A stretch of DNA of 18,064 bases from Candidatus Hermodarchaeota archaeon (GCA_016840185.1 JAEOSV010000020.1:1-18064), one strand, 5' to 3'. Shown: positions 7,095-14,313, counted from the first letter of the stretch. The notes: generated by a model from the sequence alone, not told the origin. Translations and numbers: made by a program.

Positions 7095-7901
7095 ATGAGC
7101 GATCCACTGGGAACACCTTCACGTGTTGATTTTGGTCGTATTGCTGAGGACTACGAAGTCACCCGAGGTATCCCCGAGGCATTTATGAATGAAATCATTG
7201 AAGATATCATCCACACATGTAAATTGACATCAACTAGCCTTGTGTTAGAGTTAGGCTGTGGAGCCGGACGATTCCTGCGTGCTTTAGCCAGTAGAAAAGT
7301 ACCTGTTCTGGGTCTTGATATCTCAAAAGGGATGCTCGAAAAGGCTTGTTCGAACCAGCGGTCAAGTAGATTTTTACGCTCAAATCTCGTTTCAGGCGAT
7401 GCCGTTGCCATTCCAATGAATCAGGGTACATTCACGGCAGTCATGGCAATTCATTTTTTCCATTTGTTGAGTGACTGGCGGGACGCTATTAATGAAACCG
7501 TACACGTTCTTGGCTCGGGTGGAACAATCGTCACAGGGTATGTGGAATCACATACATCTCAATCATCCTTGCACCAACTCTGTCGTAAGCGGAGAGATGA
7601 GCTAGGTTATTCGGCTGAACCGCTGGGAGCGCATCCGCCAGAAGTAATTTCAGAGTTGAAGAAACAAGGTGCGAGCGTTACTACGCATAACTATCAAACC
7701 AGCATTGATGTTCCACTAAGTGTCACCTTATCGTATTTAGAACGACGTGTCTTTTCATCTACGTGGCGTAATCTCCCTGATGTGGTTTATCGCCAAATTA
7801 TGCAAAATGTCCGGGAAGCAGCTACTTCCCAGTTTAAGAATCTAGATGACGTGGAGCACCTTCAAATCGCTGCTGAACTCCATTTTATTACCTTTAAATG
7901 A
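7095..7901 (+). CDS. Class I SAM-dependent methyltransferase
   Basis: The 268-residue protein has the Rossmann-type methyltransferase core. Motif I reads LVLELGCGAG (49-58) and binds the SAM methionine part. GLDIS (73-77) carries the acidic residue for the ribose. GDAVAIP (101-107) is the adenine-side motif, and HFFHLLSDW (120-128) is the post-motif helix common to UbiE/Methyltransf_11 enzymes. The C-terminal third (about 150-268) is a cap likely to set substrate choice and was not recognised. It lies 46 bases after the CrtI-like gene, so the pair may modify the same isoprenoid-like molecule; this is inference from position. It converges with tdh, leaving a ten-base gap. The ATG at 7095 has no strong ribosome binding site. 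Confidence 0.85.
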   Translation: MSDPLGTPSRVDFGRIAEDYEVTRGIPEAFMNEIIEDIIHTCKLTSTSLVLELGCGAGRFLRALASRKVPVLGLDISKGMLEKACSNQRSSRFLRSNLVSGDAVAIPMNQGTFTAVMAIHFFHLLSDWRDAINETVHVLGSGGTIVTGYVESHTSQSSLHQLCRKRRDELGYSAEPLGAHPPEVISELKKQGASVTTHNYQTSIDVPLSVTLSYLERRVFSSTWRNLPDVVYRQIMQNVREAATSQFKNLDDVEHLQIAAELHFITFK

Positions 7902-7911
7902 AAGAGAGCCC

Positions 7912-8979
7912 TTACCATTGAGGGATTAGACCCACTTTTGCAGCCTGTTTTGATAGAATTAGGTCATAGCCTTTTTCAAGATCTTTCATCGGCAACCGAT
8001 GAGTAACTACTTTGCTTATTTTTTCGCGAAGCTGAGGTCTTCGGAGGAGCCCCCGCACTTGGAACCATGTTCGGTACATGAGCCGCCCACTGATACCATA
8101 AATTGTAGCGGCTTTGAAAATCATCAGCCGATTGAGGTCAACTTCGAAGGGTTGTGGAAACACTCCTAATAGACTCGCACGCCCTCCAGTTGTGAGCACT
8201 TCAAACGCCGTGACTAATCCATCGGGGTGCCCACTCATTTCGACTGCTACATCTACGCCATTTCCATCAGTTGCGTCATGAATGGTTTTGACGATAGCTT
8301 CACGTCCGAGTTCGCGAGCGCTAAACACGTCATCAGCACCCATGGCTTTGGCAAGTTCCATGCGAGTTTTATTCCGTCCACCGGCCGTTGCAAAGACCTT
8401 ATCTGCACCGAGTTCCTTTGCGACCGCCACGGCCATGAGCCCAATGGGTCCCATTCCAATCACGGCCACATTTCGCCCAGCAATATCTTCGACATTGTTG
8501 ATGGGGAGTAGAGTTTGCACGGCATTTCCGAGGGGTTCCTGAATGGCACCGGCAACCGGATCCAAGTCGGAATCGTTTTTCCACGCATTATGAGCTGGAA
8601 TCGACACATACTCAGCGAACACCCCATCCCGATCGACACCAAGAATCGTCATATTTTGACATACATGTTCGCGACCTGTGAGACACTGTAAACAGGTTTG
8701 GTCCACGATGTGGGTTTCAGCAGACACCATATCCCCAATAGCAATATGGTCCACGCTCTTCCCAACTTCAATTACCTCGCCGGACATTTCATGACCAACG
8801 ATAAGAGGAGGTTTGATGCGGTTTGCAGCCCAAGCATCCCATTCAAAAATGTGCACGTCGGTTCCACAAATGGCTGCCCCCTTCACCTCGACCAACACAT
8901 CGGTGTCACCAATCGTCGGTTTGTCCACGGAACCACGTTGGACGCCGGGTCCCGGCTTCTTCTTCAAAAATGCTTCCAT
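7912..8979 (-). CDS. tdh: L-threonine 3-dehydrogenase
   Basis: This 355-residue zinc-dependent medium-chain dehydrogenase oxidises threonine to 2-amino-3-ketobutyrate, the substrate of Kbl. The threonine-dehydrogenase signature ICGTDVHIFEWDAW (37-50) carries the catalytic zinc ligand Cys38, with VGHE giving His63-Glu64, and QEPLGNA has Glu148. The Rossmann loop is GMGPIG (175-180). Two oddities are visible. The structural-zinc lobe ETHIVDQTCLQC has Asp93 where archaeal relatives have the first of four cysteines; Cys96, Cys99 and Cys107 remain. After the second Rossmann strand the sequence reads FATAGGRNKTR, without the acidic residue typical of NAD+ enzymes. Sorbitol dehydrogenase-like relatives are the main alternative, but the signature fits Tdh best. 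The ATG at 8979 is the first methionine of the family fold. Upstream on the same strand lies an O-methyltransferase, after a gap of about 100 bases. Confidence 0.88.
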   Translation of the reverse strand: MEAFLKKKPGPGVQRGSVDKPTIGDTDVLVEVKGAAICGTDVHIFEWDAWAANRIKPPLIVGHEMSGEVIEVGKSVDHIAIGDMVSAETHIVDQTCLQCLTGREHVCQNMTILGVDRDGVFAEYVSIPAHNAWKNDSDLDPVAGAIQEPLGNAVQTLLPINNVEDIAGRNVAVIGMGPIGLMAVAVAKELGADKVFATAGGRNKTRMELAKAMGADDVFSARELGREAIVKTIHDATDGNGVDVAVEMSGHPDGLVTAFEVLTTGGRASLLGVFPQPFEVDLNRLMIFKAATIYGISGRLMYRTWFQVRGLLRRPQLREKISKVVTHRLPMKDLEKGYDLILSKQAAKVGLIPQW

Positions 8980-9076
8980 GGTTACCAGCCCATTACTCTG
9001 ACACTGGGTGTTGATGCTGAGTGCTATTTGTTTTTTTGCGTTGAATGAAAAAAAGAATTGGAGTATTCGATTTCAG

Positions 9077-9625
9077 TTAACGTCGGATGCTTAATTCGAC
9101 TCCATCATCGTCAACCATGATGAATCGACTTGTATAGTGACCAGATTCACGTACATGTTTCAGATAATCTTGCATCTTTTTTTCGCTCTTTCCGACGTTA
9201 TCAGCAAGAAGCATGCTTCCCCGAAATAAGAATGGCTCAAGTGCCATTAGGTATGAGTGGTACTGGGTTTTGAGGGCATCAATGAAAACGAATTCGAATT
9301 CCTCTTTGAGGGTGGGAATGATTTCCAGCGCATCGCCAACTAAGACTTCAATGGTGGGTTCAAGGTTCGCTCGTTGGATGTTTTCTTTAGCTTGTTTTGC
9401 ATATTCAGGATTAATCTCAATCGTTGTGATTCGTGCTCGATGTGGGAGTTCCTTTCCCATTAGAATCGTAGAATATCCTACATTGGTGCCGATTTCAAGA
9501 ATACGCTGGGGATGGAATTCACTAGCAATTCGGACGAGAATGTGCCCTCGTTTTGGTCCAATGATGTAATGGTTGTTCGAGGCTTCAATTTCTCGTAAAA
9601 CCAAATCAGCTTCAGCTGTACCCAA
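9077..9625 (-). CDS. O-methyltransferase of the CCoAOMT-like family
   Basis: The 182-residue protein matches the small metal-dependent O-methyltransferase family. Motif I is LEIGTNVGYS (43-52), the ribose-binding acidic residue is in TTIEINPEYA (Glu70), and VGDALEIIP (97-104) follows. FIDALKTQYHSYL (114-126) corresponds to the FVDADK motif, and LLADNVG (139-145) has the Asp-Asn pair that helps bind a divalent metal. The usual substrates are catechol-like hydroxyls; the substrate here is unknown. The start appears to be TTG at 9625, with GGGGT seven bases upstream. The leading segment up to the IIGPKRGHIL motif is needed for the fold, which argues against a shorter form. It lies 47 bases after the cysteine-rich ferredoxin-like gene and may be co-transcribed with it. 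Confidence 0.82.
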   Translation of the reverse strand: MGTAEADLVLREIEASNNHYIIGPKRGHILVRIASEFHPQRILEIGTNVGYSTILMGKELPHRARITTIEINPEYAKQAKENIQRANLEPTIEVLVGDALEIIPTLKEEFEFVFIDALKTQYHSYLMALEPFLFRGSMLLADNVGKSEKKMQDYLKHVRESGHYTSRFIMVDDDGVELSIRR

Positions 9626-9672
9626 GACTCAAACCCCAGTTATTCTAGGATTCGCCTTTCCTAAAATGGGTT

Positions 9673-10335
9673 TTAATCTTTCCGTGATTCAACCTCTGAC
9701 CGTTTGACCATTGAGATTGCTTCAACCGGACAGGTGCTGACGCAGACCCCACATCCGAAGCATTTCGAAGGCTCATACTTGAGAGCCCCGTTCTCCATGG
9801 ATCGAGCTTGAAACTGGCACCGATTGACACAAACACCACAATTGATACATAAATCATTGTTTTGGAGAGCTATGTGGTCTGATTCAACAACTAATTCTGG
9901 AAGGTCAAATCGAACTAATCCGCCCAGCGAATGACAACAACATGCACAACAACTACAGATAATGAACGGCTTTGTTTGTCCTTTATCTGTATACGACATA
10001 TGCACCAAACCCGCATCATGTGACCGGCGAAGAGCTTCTAAGGCCTCTTCAAGAGTTACTTGTCGACCCAGCCCCTTAGAAATCGTGATCTCCGCCTCTT
10101 TCTCAATGCTAATACATACATCCAAAGGAAAATCACAGGTCTGAACTCTTTCCCGACACCCACAATTCATTAAGGCAATAATTTTCGCTTTACGTAGAAT
10201 TACCTCAGATTGGTTTAGATCATAAATTCGGGTTGTACCATCAATTTTGATATCAACCGGGAGAGTCACTGCATTCATAGTTCCGACGTAATCACGCTGG
10301 AGTTCTTTGCGAGTCCAATCCTTTTTCTCAGGCAT
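9673..10335 (-). CDS. Cysteine-rich 2[4Fe-4S] ferredoxin-domain protein
   Basis: The 220-residue protein ends in a bacterial-type double [4Fe-4S] ferredoxin: C163-xx-C166-xx-C169-xxx-C173 and C192-xx-C195-xx-C198-xxx-CP at 202. Before it is a domain with two more cysteine groups: NCGCRERVQTC and VC (Cys58, 60, 67, 74), and six cysteines in eight residues, CSCCACCC (127-134). This layout occurs in a family of archaeal and anaerobic bacterial iron-sulfur proteins with no settled role. Electron transfer in the cytosol is likely, and the extra cysteines may hold a third cluster or another metal. No membrane segment is visible. ATG at 10335 lies about 26 bases after the centre of a TATA-like box, which suggests a leaderless transcript. 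It is divergent from the DUF998 gene. Confidence 0.8.
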   Translation of the reverse strand: MPEKKDWTRKELQRDYVGTMNAVTLPVDIKIDGTTRIYDLNQSEVILRKAKIIALMNCGCRERVQTCDFPLDVCISIEKEAEITISKGLGRQVTLEEALEALRRSHDAGLVHMSYTDKGQTKPFIICSCCACCCHSLGGLVRFDLPELVVESDHIALQNNDLCINCGVCVNRCQFQARSMENGALKYEPSKCFGCGVCVSTCPVEAISMVKRSEVESRKD

Positions 10336-10357
10336 AGAAGTAACACATCTAGCTGGA

Positions 10358-10365
10358 TATAAAAA
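10358..10365. promoter_or_regulatory. TATA-like box possibly shared by two divergent genes
   Basis: The plus strand reads TATAAAAA and the minus strand TTTTTATA, within an imperfect palindrome GGAT-6-ATCC (10355-10368). To the left, a start about 27 bases away coincides with the ATG at 10335, implying a leaderless mRNA. To the right, it would fall near 10388, just before the DUF998 start codons. No second good TATA candidate was seen in this gap of fewer than 70 bases. Confidence 0.4.
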
Positions 10366-10402
10366 TCCATAAGGAATATCCTCTTTTCAAAGTGTGGAAA
10401 TC

Positions 10403-11011
10403 ATGAACGTATTTCAGATTTTAGCAGTTTGTGGTATGCTTAGCCCCGTTGTCTACACGGTGATGTGGATTCTTGGTGGATTCTTACGACCCGATTACAG
10501 TCATATTCGCGATGACGTGAGTTCACTCATGGCGGTTGGTGCGCCAAAAAAACGACTCTTTGATTCATTCATTATTACTTCAAGTGTGTTATTGTTTGTG
10601 TTTTACCTCGGATTGCACGGGGGGATTAACAATGGACAAGGCTTAATTGTGGGACCAATTTTGTTCCTTGTGAGTGGGTTCTTGGGTGTCCTTGTTGCCC
10701 TTTTCTTCCCGCTCGATGAGGGGGGCGAAATCGTAACCCTCCGGGGAAAAATGCATCTCACCTTAATCGTGATTTCTGGTCTCTTGGTGATTGCAGGGAT
10801 GGTTGCTTTGTATTTACGACTAGCAGGAGTCGCAGCCTGGAGTGCCTTTGCCCTGTATTCGCTCGCTGCAGCCGTCATTGGATTAATTCTTGTATTCATT
10901 TCCATGATACTTATCAAAAGCAGTTATCGGGGACTTGTTGAACGAATCATGGTCAGCAACTTCATGGTTTATTATTTCGCACTTTCCTTGATGGTGTTTT
11001 TAACAAATTAG
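10403..11011 (+). CDS. DUF998-family six-helix membrane protein
   Basis: The 202-residue protein has about six hydrophobic segments and little else, so it is an integral membrane protein. The loop after the first helix reads RPDYSHIRDDVSSLMA, followed by GAPKKRLFD. A later loop has FFPLDEGG and then GKMHL. These conserved polar loops match the DUF998 family, whose function is unknown. The frame also allows a GTG at 10394; the ATG at 10403 is preferred because GTGG lies five bases upstream, but the two differ by only three residues. It is the first gene of a likely pair with the cupin, whose start follows 20 bases after the stop. Its promoter appears to be the box at 10358-10365. Confidence 0.75.
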   Translation: MNVFQILAVCGMLSPVVYTVMWILGGFLRPDYSHIRDDVSSLMAVGAPKKRLFDSFIITSSVLLFVFYLGLHGGINNGQGLIVGPILFLVSGFLGVLVALFFPLDEGGEIVTLRGKMHLTLIVISGLLVIAGMVALYLRLAGVAAWSAFALYSLAAAVIGLILVFISMILIKSSYRGLVERIMVSNFMVYYFALSLMVFLTN

Positions 11012-11031
11012 AAATAAAATCGGTGTCTCTG

Positions 11032-11403
11032 ATGTTTGTACGGAACCTTAACGATTGTAATGTCATCACGGCGCTCGATGGAACAATTCTACGTGAATTA
11101 CTCAATCCCCTCCGTGATGGATCTGAGTTGAAACTGCGTTATAGCATCGCACATGCGTCAGTTCCAGCTGGAAAGTCATCCCTACCCCATCGATTGACGA
11201 AAGCCTCGGAAGTCTACTATTTCCTCGAAGGCTCAGGAATGATGCACATTGATGATGAAACCCAAGAAGTCGGACCTGGATCACTGGTGTACGTCCCCCC
11301 AAATGCCACACAATATCTAAAAAATACCGGCAAAAGTGAGATTATTTTCCTTTGTATAGTCGATCCCTATTGGCGCCCCGACGAGGAGGAACTCACCGAA
11401 TAG
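11032..11403 (+). CDS. Small single-domain cupin protein
   Basis: The 123-residue protein is one cupin barrel. Motif 1 reads LPHRLTKASEVYYFLEGSG and motif 2 reads GPGSLVYVPPNATQYLKNTG. In classic metal-binding cupins motif 1 has HxH and a later Glu, and motif 2 has a His. Here the second His of motif 1 is Leu and the motif 2 His is Gln, so at most two usual ligands remain. The C-terminal FLCIVDPYWRPDEEE is shared by a known group of small archaeal and bacterial cupins without a firm role. Function could be sugar or small-molecule binding. ATG at 11032 has GGTG six bases upstream and is preferred over GTG at 11023. It follows the DUF998 gene closely, as in an operon. Confidence 0.8.
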   Translation: MFVRNLNDCNVITALDGTILRELLNPLRDGSELKLRYSIAHASVPAGKSSLPHRLTKASEVYYFLEGSGMMHIDDETQEVGPGSLVYVPPNATQYLKNTGKSEIIFLCIVDPYWRPDEEELTE

Positions 11404-11586
11404 TAAACTCCAACCGAAAAAGTCCACCAAAGAAACTCTACAAGTTTCTCAAATCCTATAAACCCCCTTTTAACGAAGAAGATACGTGAACCGGATTGCT
11501 ATCAACCTAAGAACCCAATCGAACTCGGTGTTGAATAATTATTGGAGAGGAAAGGTTATTTCATCTGCTGAGAGCAGGTGAGTGGA

Positions 11587-11590
11587 AGGA
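11587..11590 (+). promoter_or_regulatory. Ribosome binding site deciding the NAD-kinase-like start
   Basis: AGGA, within GGAAGGAA, lies six bases before the GTG at 11597. The alternative GTG at 11582 has AGGTG only one base away, too close to work. A small hairpin (CTGCT-gag-AGCAG, 11565-11577) precedes it. Confidence 0.45.
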
Positions 11591-11596
11591 AGCTCC

Positions 11597-12751
11597 GTGA
11601 CATCATCATCTTTTACACCAAAACGGATTGGTTTTCTTATCAACCCGATTGCCGGTATGGGTGGTCGAGTTGGACTGAAAGGTACAGATGGAATGGTGGA
11701 AGAAGCGCAGCGTCTCGGTGCAGAACCAATTTCTTCCAATCGGGCAGTGCAATTTCTTCAAGCGCTACTCCGATCGAATACAAATAATATTGAAATTGAA
11801 TGGGTTTCATGTCCCGAACCCATGGGTACTCGCGAGTTGCTAGAAGCAGGAATTACACCTGAAGTTGTACCCATGGATTTAGATGAGGTTACACAAGCAG
11901 CAGATACCGTGAAGGCTGTCGAAAACTTTGTTGATCGAGAAATTGATCTCTTAATTTTTGTAGGTGGTGATGGAACTGCCCGAGATATTTTCGACGCACT
12001 GGATGAGAATACAGAGATGTTAGTTCTGGGTGTCCCAGCGGGTGTCAAAATGTACAGCGGCATCTTCGCTTATTCACCTGAAGCTGCTGCCCGTGTTGTG
12101 ATCAATTGGCTACGAGGTGAGACCCAAGTAGAAGCCTTTGAAATCATGGATGCTGACGAAGAGGCGATTCGTGGGGACCAGTTTATGGTAAAGCTGTATG
12201 GGTTTCTTCAGGGTCCGCTTGTTCCTGCTCGTATGCAAGGATCGAAGATGACCTCACCCACAACAGTGGATGAACAAGACAACCAGGAAGCTGTGGCCCG
12301 TACACTGATTGAGGACATGGTGAAGGGTGATGCCTATATCTTAGGTCCGGGGTCTACGGTGCGAACGTTTGCTAAAATGCTGGGAGTTGAAAAGACTCTA
12401 CTGGGCGTAGATGTTTATCTTAATGGTGAAATCCATTTAGATGTTAACGAGCAACAGCTAATCGAAGTAGTTCCTGACTTCTTGCACGCATGGATAGTAG
12501 TCTCACCAATCGGAAATCAAGGAATGCTTTTTGGAAGGGGAAATCAACAGATTAGCCCCAACATCATACGCCGAATTCCACCTGAACAAATCCTAGTCAT
12601 TGCGACCCACAGTAAAATTGCTAGCTTAGCTGATCGTGGATTACACGTCGATTCCGGCGAACTTGAGGTCGACAAAATGTTGAGCGGGTTCATTCGAGTT
12701 CTTGTCGATTATCGAACGTGGCGCATGGTCAATGTTAGCCGCAATGAGTAG
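11597..12751 (+). CDS. COG3199-type ATP-NAD-kinase-like protein
   Basis: The 384-residue protein belongs to the NAD kinase-like superfamily. It opens with KRIGFLINPIAGMGG (9-23), as in this group. The diagnostic GGDG is in FVGGDGTARDIFDAL (121-135), and GVPAGVKMYSGIFA (145-158) is typical of the long COG3199 branch rather than the short classical NAD kinases. GDAYILGPGSTVR and TLLGVDVYLNG lie in the C-terminal half. The predicted reaction is phosphorylation of NAD or another diol-bearing substrate, but experimental support for this branch is thin, so the substrate is uncertain. The start is GTG at 11597, chosen for its AAGGA; GTG at 11582 would add five residues. A leader region of about 190 bases separates it from the cupin. 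It is followed 57 bases later by the DUF1844-like gene. Confidence 0.8.
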   Translation: MTSSSFTPKRIGFLINPIAGMGGRVGLKGTDGMVEEAQRLGAEPISSNRAVQFLQALLRSNTNNIEIEWVSCPEPMGTRELLEAGITPEVVPMDLDEVTQAADTVKAVENFVDREIDLLIFVGGDGTARDIFDALDENTEMLVLGVPAGVKMYSGIFAYSPEAAARVVINWLRGETQVEAFEIMDADEEAIRGDQFMVKLYGFLQGPLVPARMQGSKMTSPTTVDEQDNQEAVARTLIEDMVKGDAYILGPGSTVRTFAKMLGVEKTLLGVDVYLNGEIHLDVNEQQLIEVVPDFLHAWIVVSPIGNQGMLFGRGNQQISPNIIRRIPPEQILVIATHSKIASLADRGLHVDSGELEVDKMLSGFIRVLVDYRTWRMVNVSRNE

Positions 12752-12808
12752 TATCCAGCAACATTTTTCTAGCCAGGAATCCTTGACCTCGCATAATCGA
12801 TATGATAG

Positions 12809-13183
12809 ATGATGACCATGGCGAAAGGAAAGAAAGAACCTAAAACCGAACCAAAGGAGCCCCCAGCCGAACCAGAAGAACCAATAGAGCCTTCTGAGGA
12901 AGAAGAACCTGCCCCTCAGGTTGTTGATATTAGTGCTTTACCAGTCTGGCATATTATTCCGTTTTTTATTCGTATCCTTGAAAACGTGGCTTGGCAAAAG
13001 ATGGGACTCGTTGTAAATCCCATGACCCAGGAAATCGAAAAGGACCTCGAGCAAGCACGAGCAGCGATTGATTCCTACGAAGCACTTCTCAACCAGTTAG
13101 GTGCTCATATAGAACCGGACGCTAAGGAAGCGCTCGGGTCCCGACTAGCGGATTTAAAACTTAACTTCACCACACACGCCTAG
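12809..13183 (+). CDS. DUF1844-like protein with an acidic, proline-rich tail
   Basis: The 124-residue protein has two parts. Residues 1-37 are a low-complexity tail of Lys, Pro and Glu that should be disordered. Residues 44-120 fit DUF1844: a helix IIPFFIRILENVAWQKMG, then the motif VVNPMTQEIEKDLEQARAAI, and a final helical pair ending in LADLKLNF. The family's function is unknown. Two closer methionines (12812 and 12818) could be the true start, and no ribosome binding site decides between them; MAKGKK from 12818 would be a natural N-terminus. The gene lies between the NAD-kinase-like gene and glycerol-1-phosphate dehydrogenase, all on the plus strand with gaps of about 60 bases. No signal peptide or membrane segment is visible. 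Confidence 0.7.
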   Translation: MMTMAKGKKEPKTEPKEPPAEPEEPIEPSEEEEPAPQVVDISALPVWHIIPFFIRILENVAWQKMGLVVNPMTQEIEKDLEQARAAIDSYEALLNQLGAHIEPDAKEALGSRLADLKLNFTTHA

Positions 13184-13234
13184 GTACAACTGTTTAATAG
13201 GAATAAACGGATAGCTATTCTATTCCATGTGTGA

Positions 13235-13241
13235 AAGGTGG
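13235..13241 (+). promoter_or_regulatory. Ribosome binding site deciding the glycerol-1-phosphate dehydrogenase start
   Basis: AAGGTGG lies seven bases before the ATG at 13249. It falls inside the six extra codons that the alternative GTG at 13231 would add, so the shorter form is preferred. Confidence 0.6.
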
Positions 13242-13248
13242 ATGCAAA

Positions 13249-14313
13249 ATGAGTGAGGAAGGAAATGCCCATCGAATGCAGCTCCCAGGTGAAGTGGTTA
13301 TTGGATCTGGAGTGGTTCATCAGCTAGGTGAAGTAACACAGCGGGTCGTCTCAACACGGCGAGTCGTCCTCATCTCAGATAAAGACGTGATGAAAATCAC
13401 GGGTGAAGCTGCCATAGCTTCACTTGAGAAGGCTAAGTTCCAAGTCGAAGTTGTCAGCATAAAGAAGGCAACAGAACAAGAAGTAGCGAAGTCATGTGAC
13501 GGGATTCGAAACCACAGTTCAGGTGTGGTTGTCGGTCTCGGTGGTGGCTCTGTCATTGACACCGCTAAACTGTGTTCTACCCAAGAACGGCAACCATTTA
13601 TCAGCGTACCCACCTCAGCAGCCCATGATGGCATTTCAAGTCCTAGGGCTTCGATAAAGAAGGAGGGGGCTTCAGTCTCAATTGAGGGCCAATCCCCAAT
13701 TGCCATCGTAGCTGATACAAGCATTATCGCACAGGCACCATATCGGTTTACTGCAGCAGGGTGTGGGGATCTAATTTCAAAAATCACAGCCGTTCGGGAT
13801 TGGAAACTGGCGCATACTCTCGGATACGAGTATTACGGAGAGTATTCCGCATCCCTTTCCCTCATGGGTGCAAACATTATCATGGAAAATGCCGCATCAA
13901 TCAAACCGAATGACGAGCATAGCATCCGCTTAGTCATTGAAGCCTTGATTGCAAGTGGAATAGCCATGGGCATCGCTGGATCCAGCCGCCCTGCAAGCGG
14001 CGCAGAGCACAAATTTAGTCATGCCTTGGATCGAATTGCGCCCAAACCCGCGTTACATGGTGAACAATGTGGTGTAGGCACGATTATGATGGGATATTTG
14101 CATGCCATCGACTGGGAAGAAATCCGGAAGGCTCTCGCAACAATTGGTGCACCCACTACCGCTAAACAACTTGGTGTGGAAGCCAAAGACATTATTGAAG
14201 CCCTGAAAATTGCGCACACCATCAATCCCAACCGTTACACCATTTTAGGTGAAAGAGGACTAACCGAAGAGGCGGCAGAGCGTCTTGCTCGAACCACAGG
14301 AGTAATCAACTAA
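13249..14313 (+). CDS. egsA: sn-glycerol-1-phosphate dehydrogenase
   Basis: This 354-residue NAD(P)-dependent enzyme reduces dihydroxyacetone phosphate to sn-glycerol 1-phosphate, the backbone of archaeal ether lipids. It has the iron/zinc alcohol-dehydrogenase fold of the GldA/AraM group. GLGGGSVIDTAK (96-107) binds the dinucleotide. PTSAAHDGISSPRASI (121-136) is the glycerol-phosphate-dehydrogenase signature. Metal ligands are expected at Asp174 (GCGDLISK), His254 (SGAEHKFSHALD) and His270 (LHGEQCGVG). Bacterial AraM proteins share the signature, but its length and the Asgard-like context make the archaeal lipid role most likely. The start is ATG at 13249, chosen by its AAGGTGG. A weak TATA-like GTTTAATAG at about 13188 suggests its own promoter. 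The longin/Yip1-like membrane protein follows 93 bases later. Confidence 0.92.
   Translation: MSEEGNAHRMQLPGEVVIGSGVVHQLGEVTQRVVSTRRVVLISDKDVMKITGEAAIASLEKAKFQVEVVSIKKATEQEVAKSCDGIRNHSSGVVVGLGGGSVIDTAKLCSTQERQPFISVPTSAAHDGISSPRASIKKEGASVSIEGQSPIAIVADTSIIAQAPYRFTAAGCGDLISKITAVRDWKLAHTLGYEYYGEYSASLSLMGANIIMENAASIKPNDEHSIRLVIEALIASGIAMGIAGSSRPASGAEHKFSHALDRIAPKPALHGEQCGVGTIMMGYLHAIDWEEIRKALATIGAPTTAKQLGVEAKDIIEALKIAHTINPNRYTILGERGLTEEAAERLARTTGVIN

Noticed and set aside
9213..9569. Open plus-strand frame of 118 codons inside the O-methyltransferase gene
   Set aside because: It is antisense to the SAM-binding motifs and has no recognisable features.
13320..13787. Open minus-strand frame of 155 codons inside egsA
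   Set aside because: It is antisense to the strongest-supported gene in the window, and its composition is low in charged residues and unnatural.
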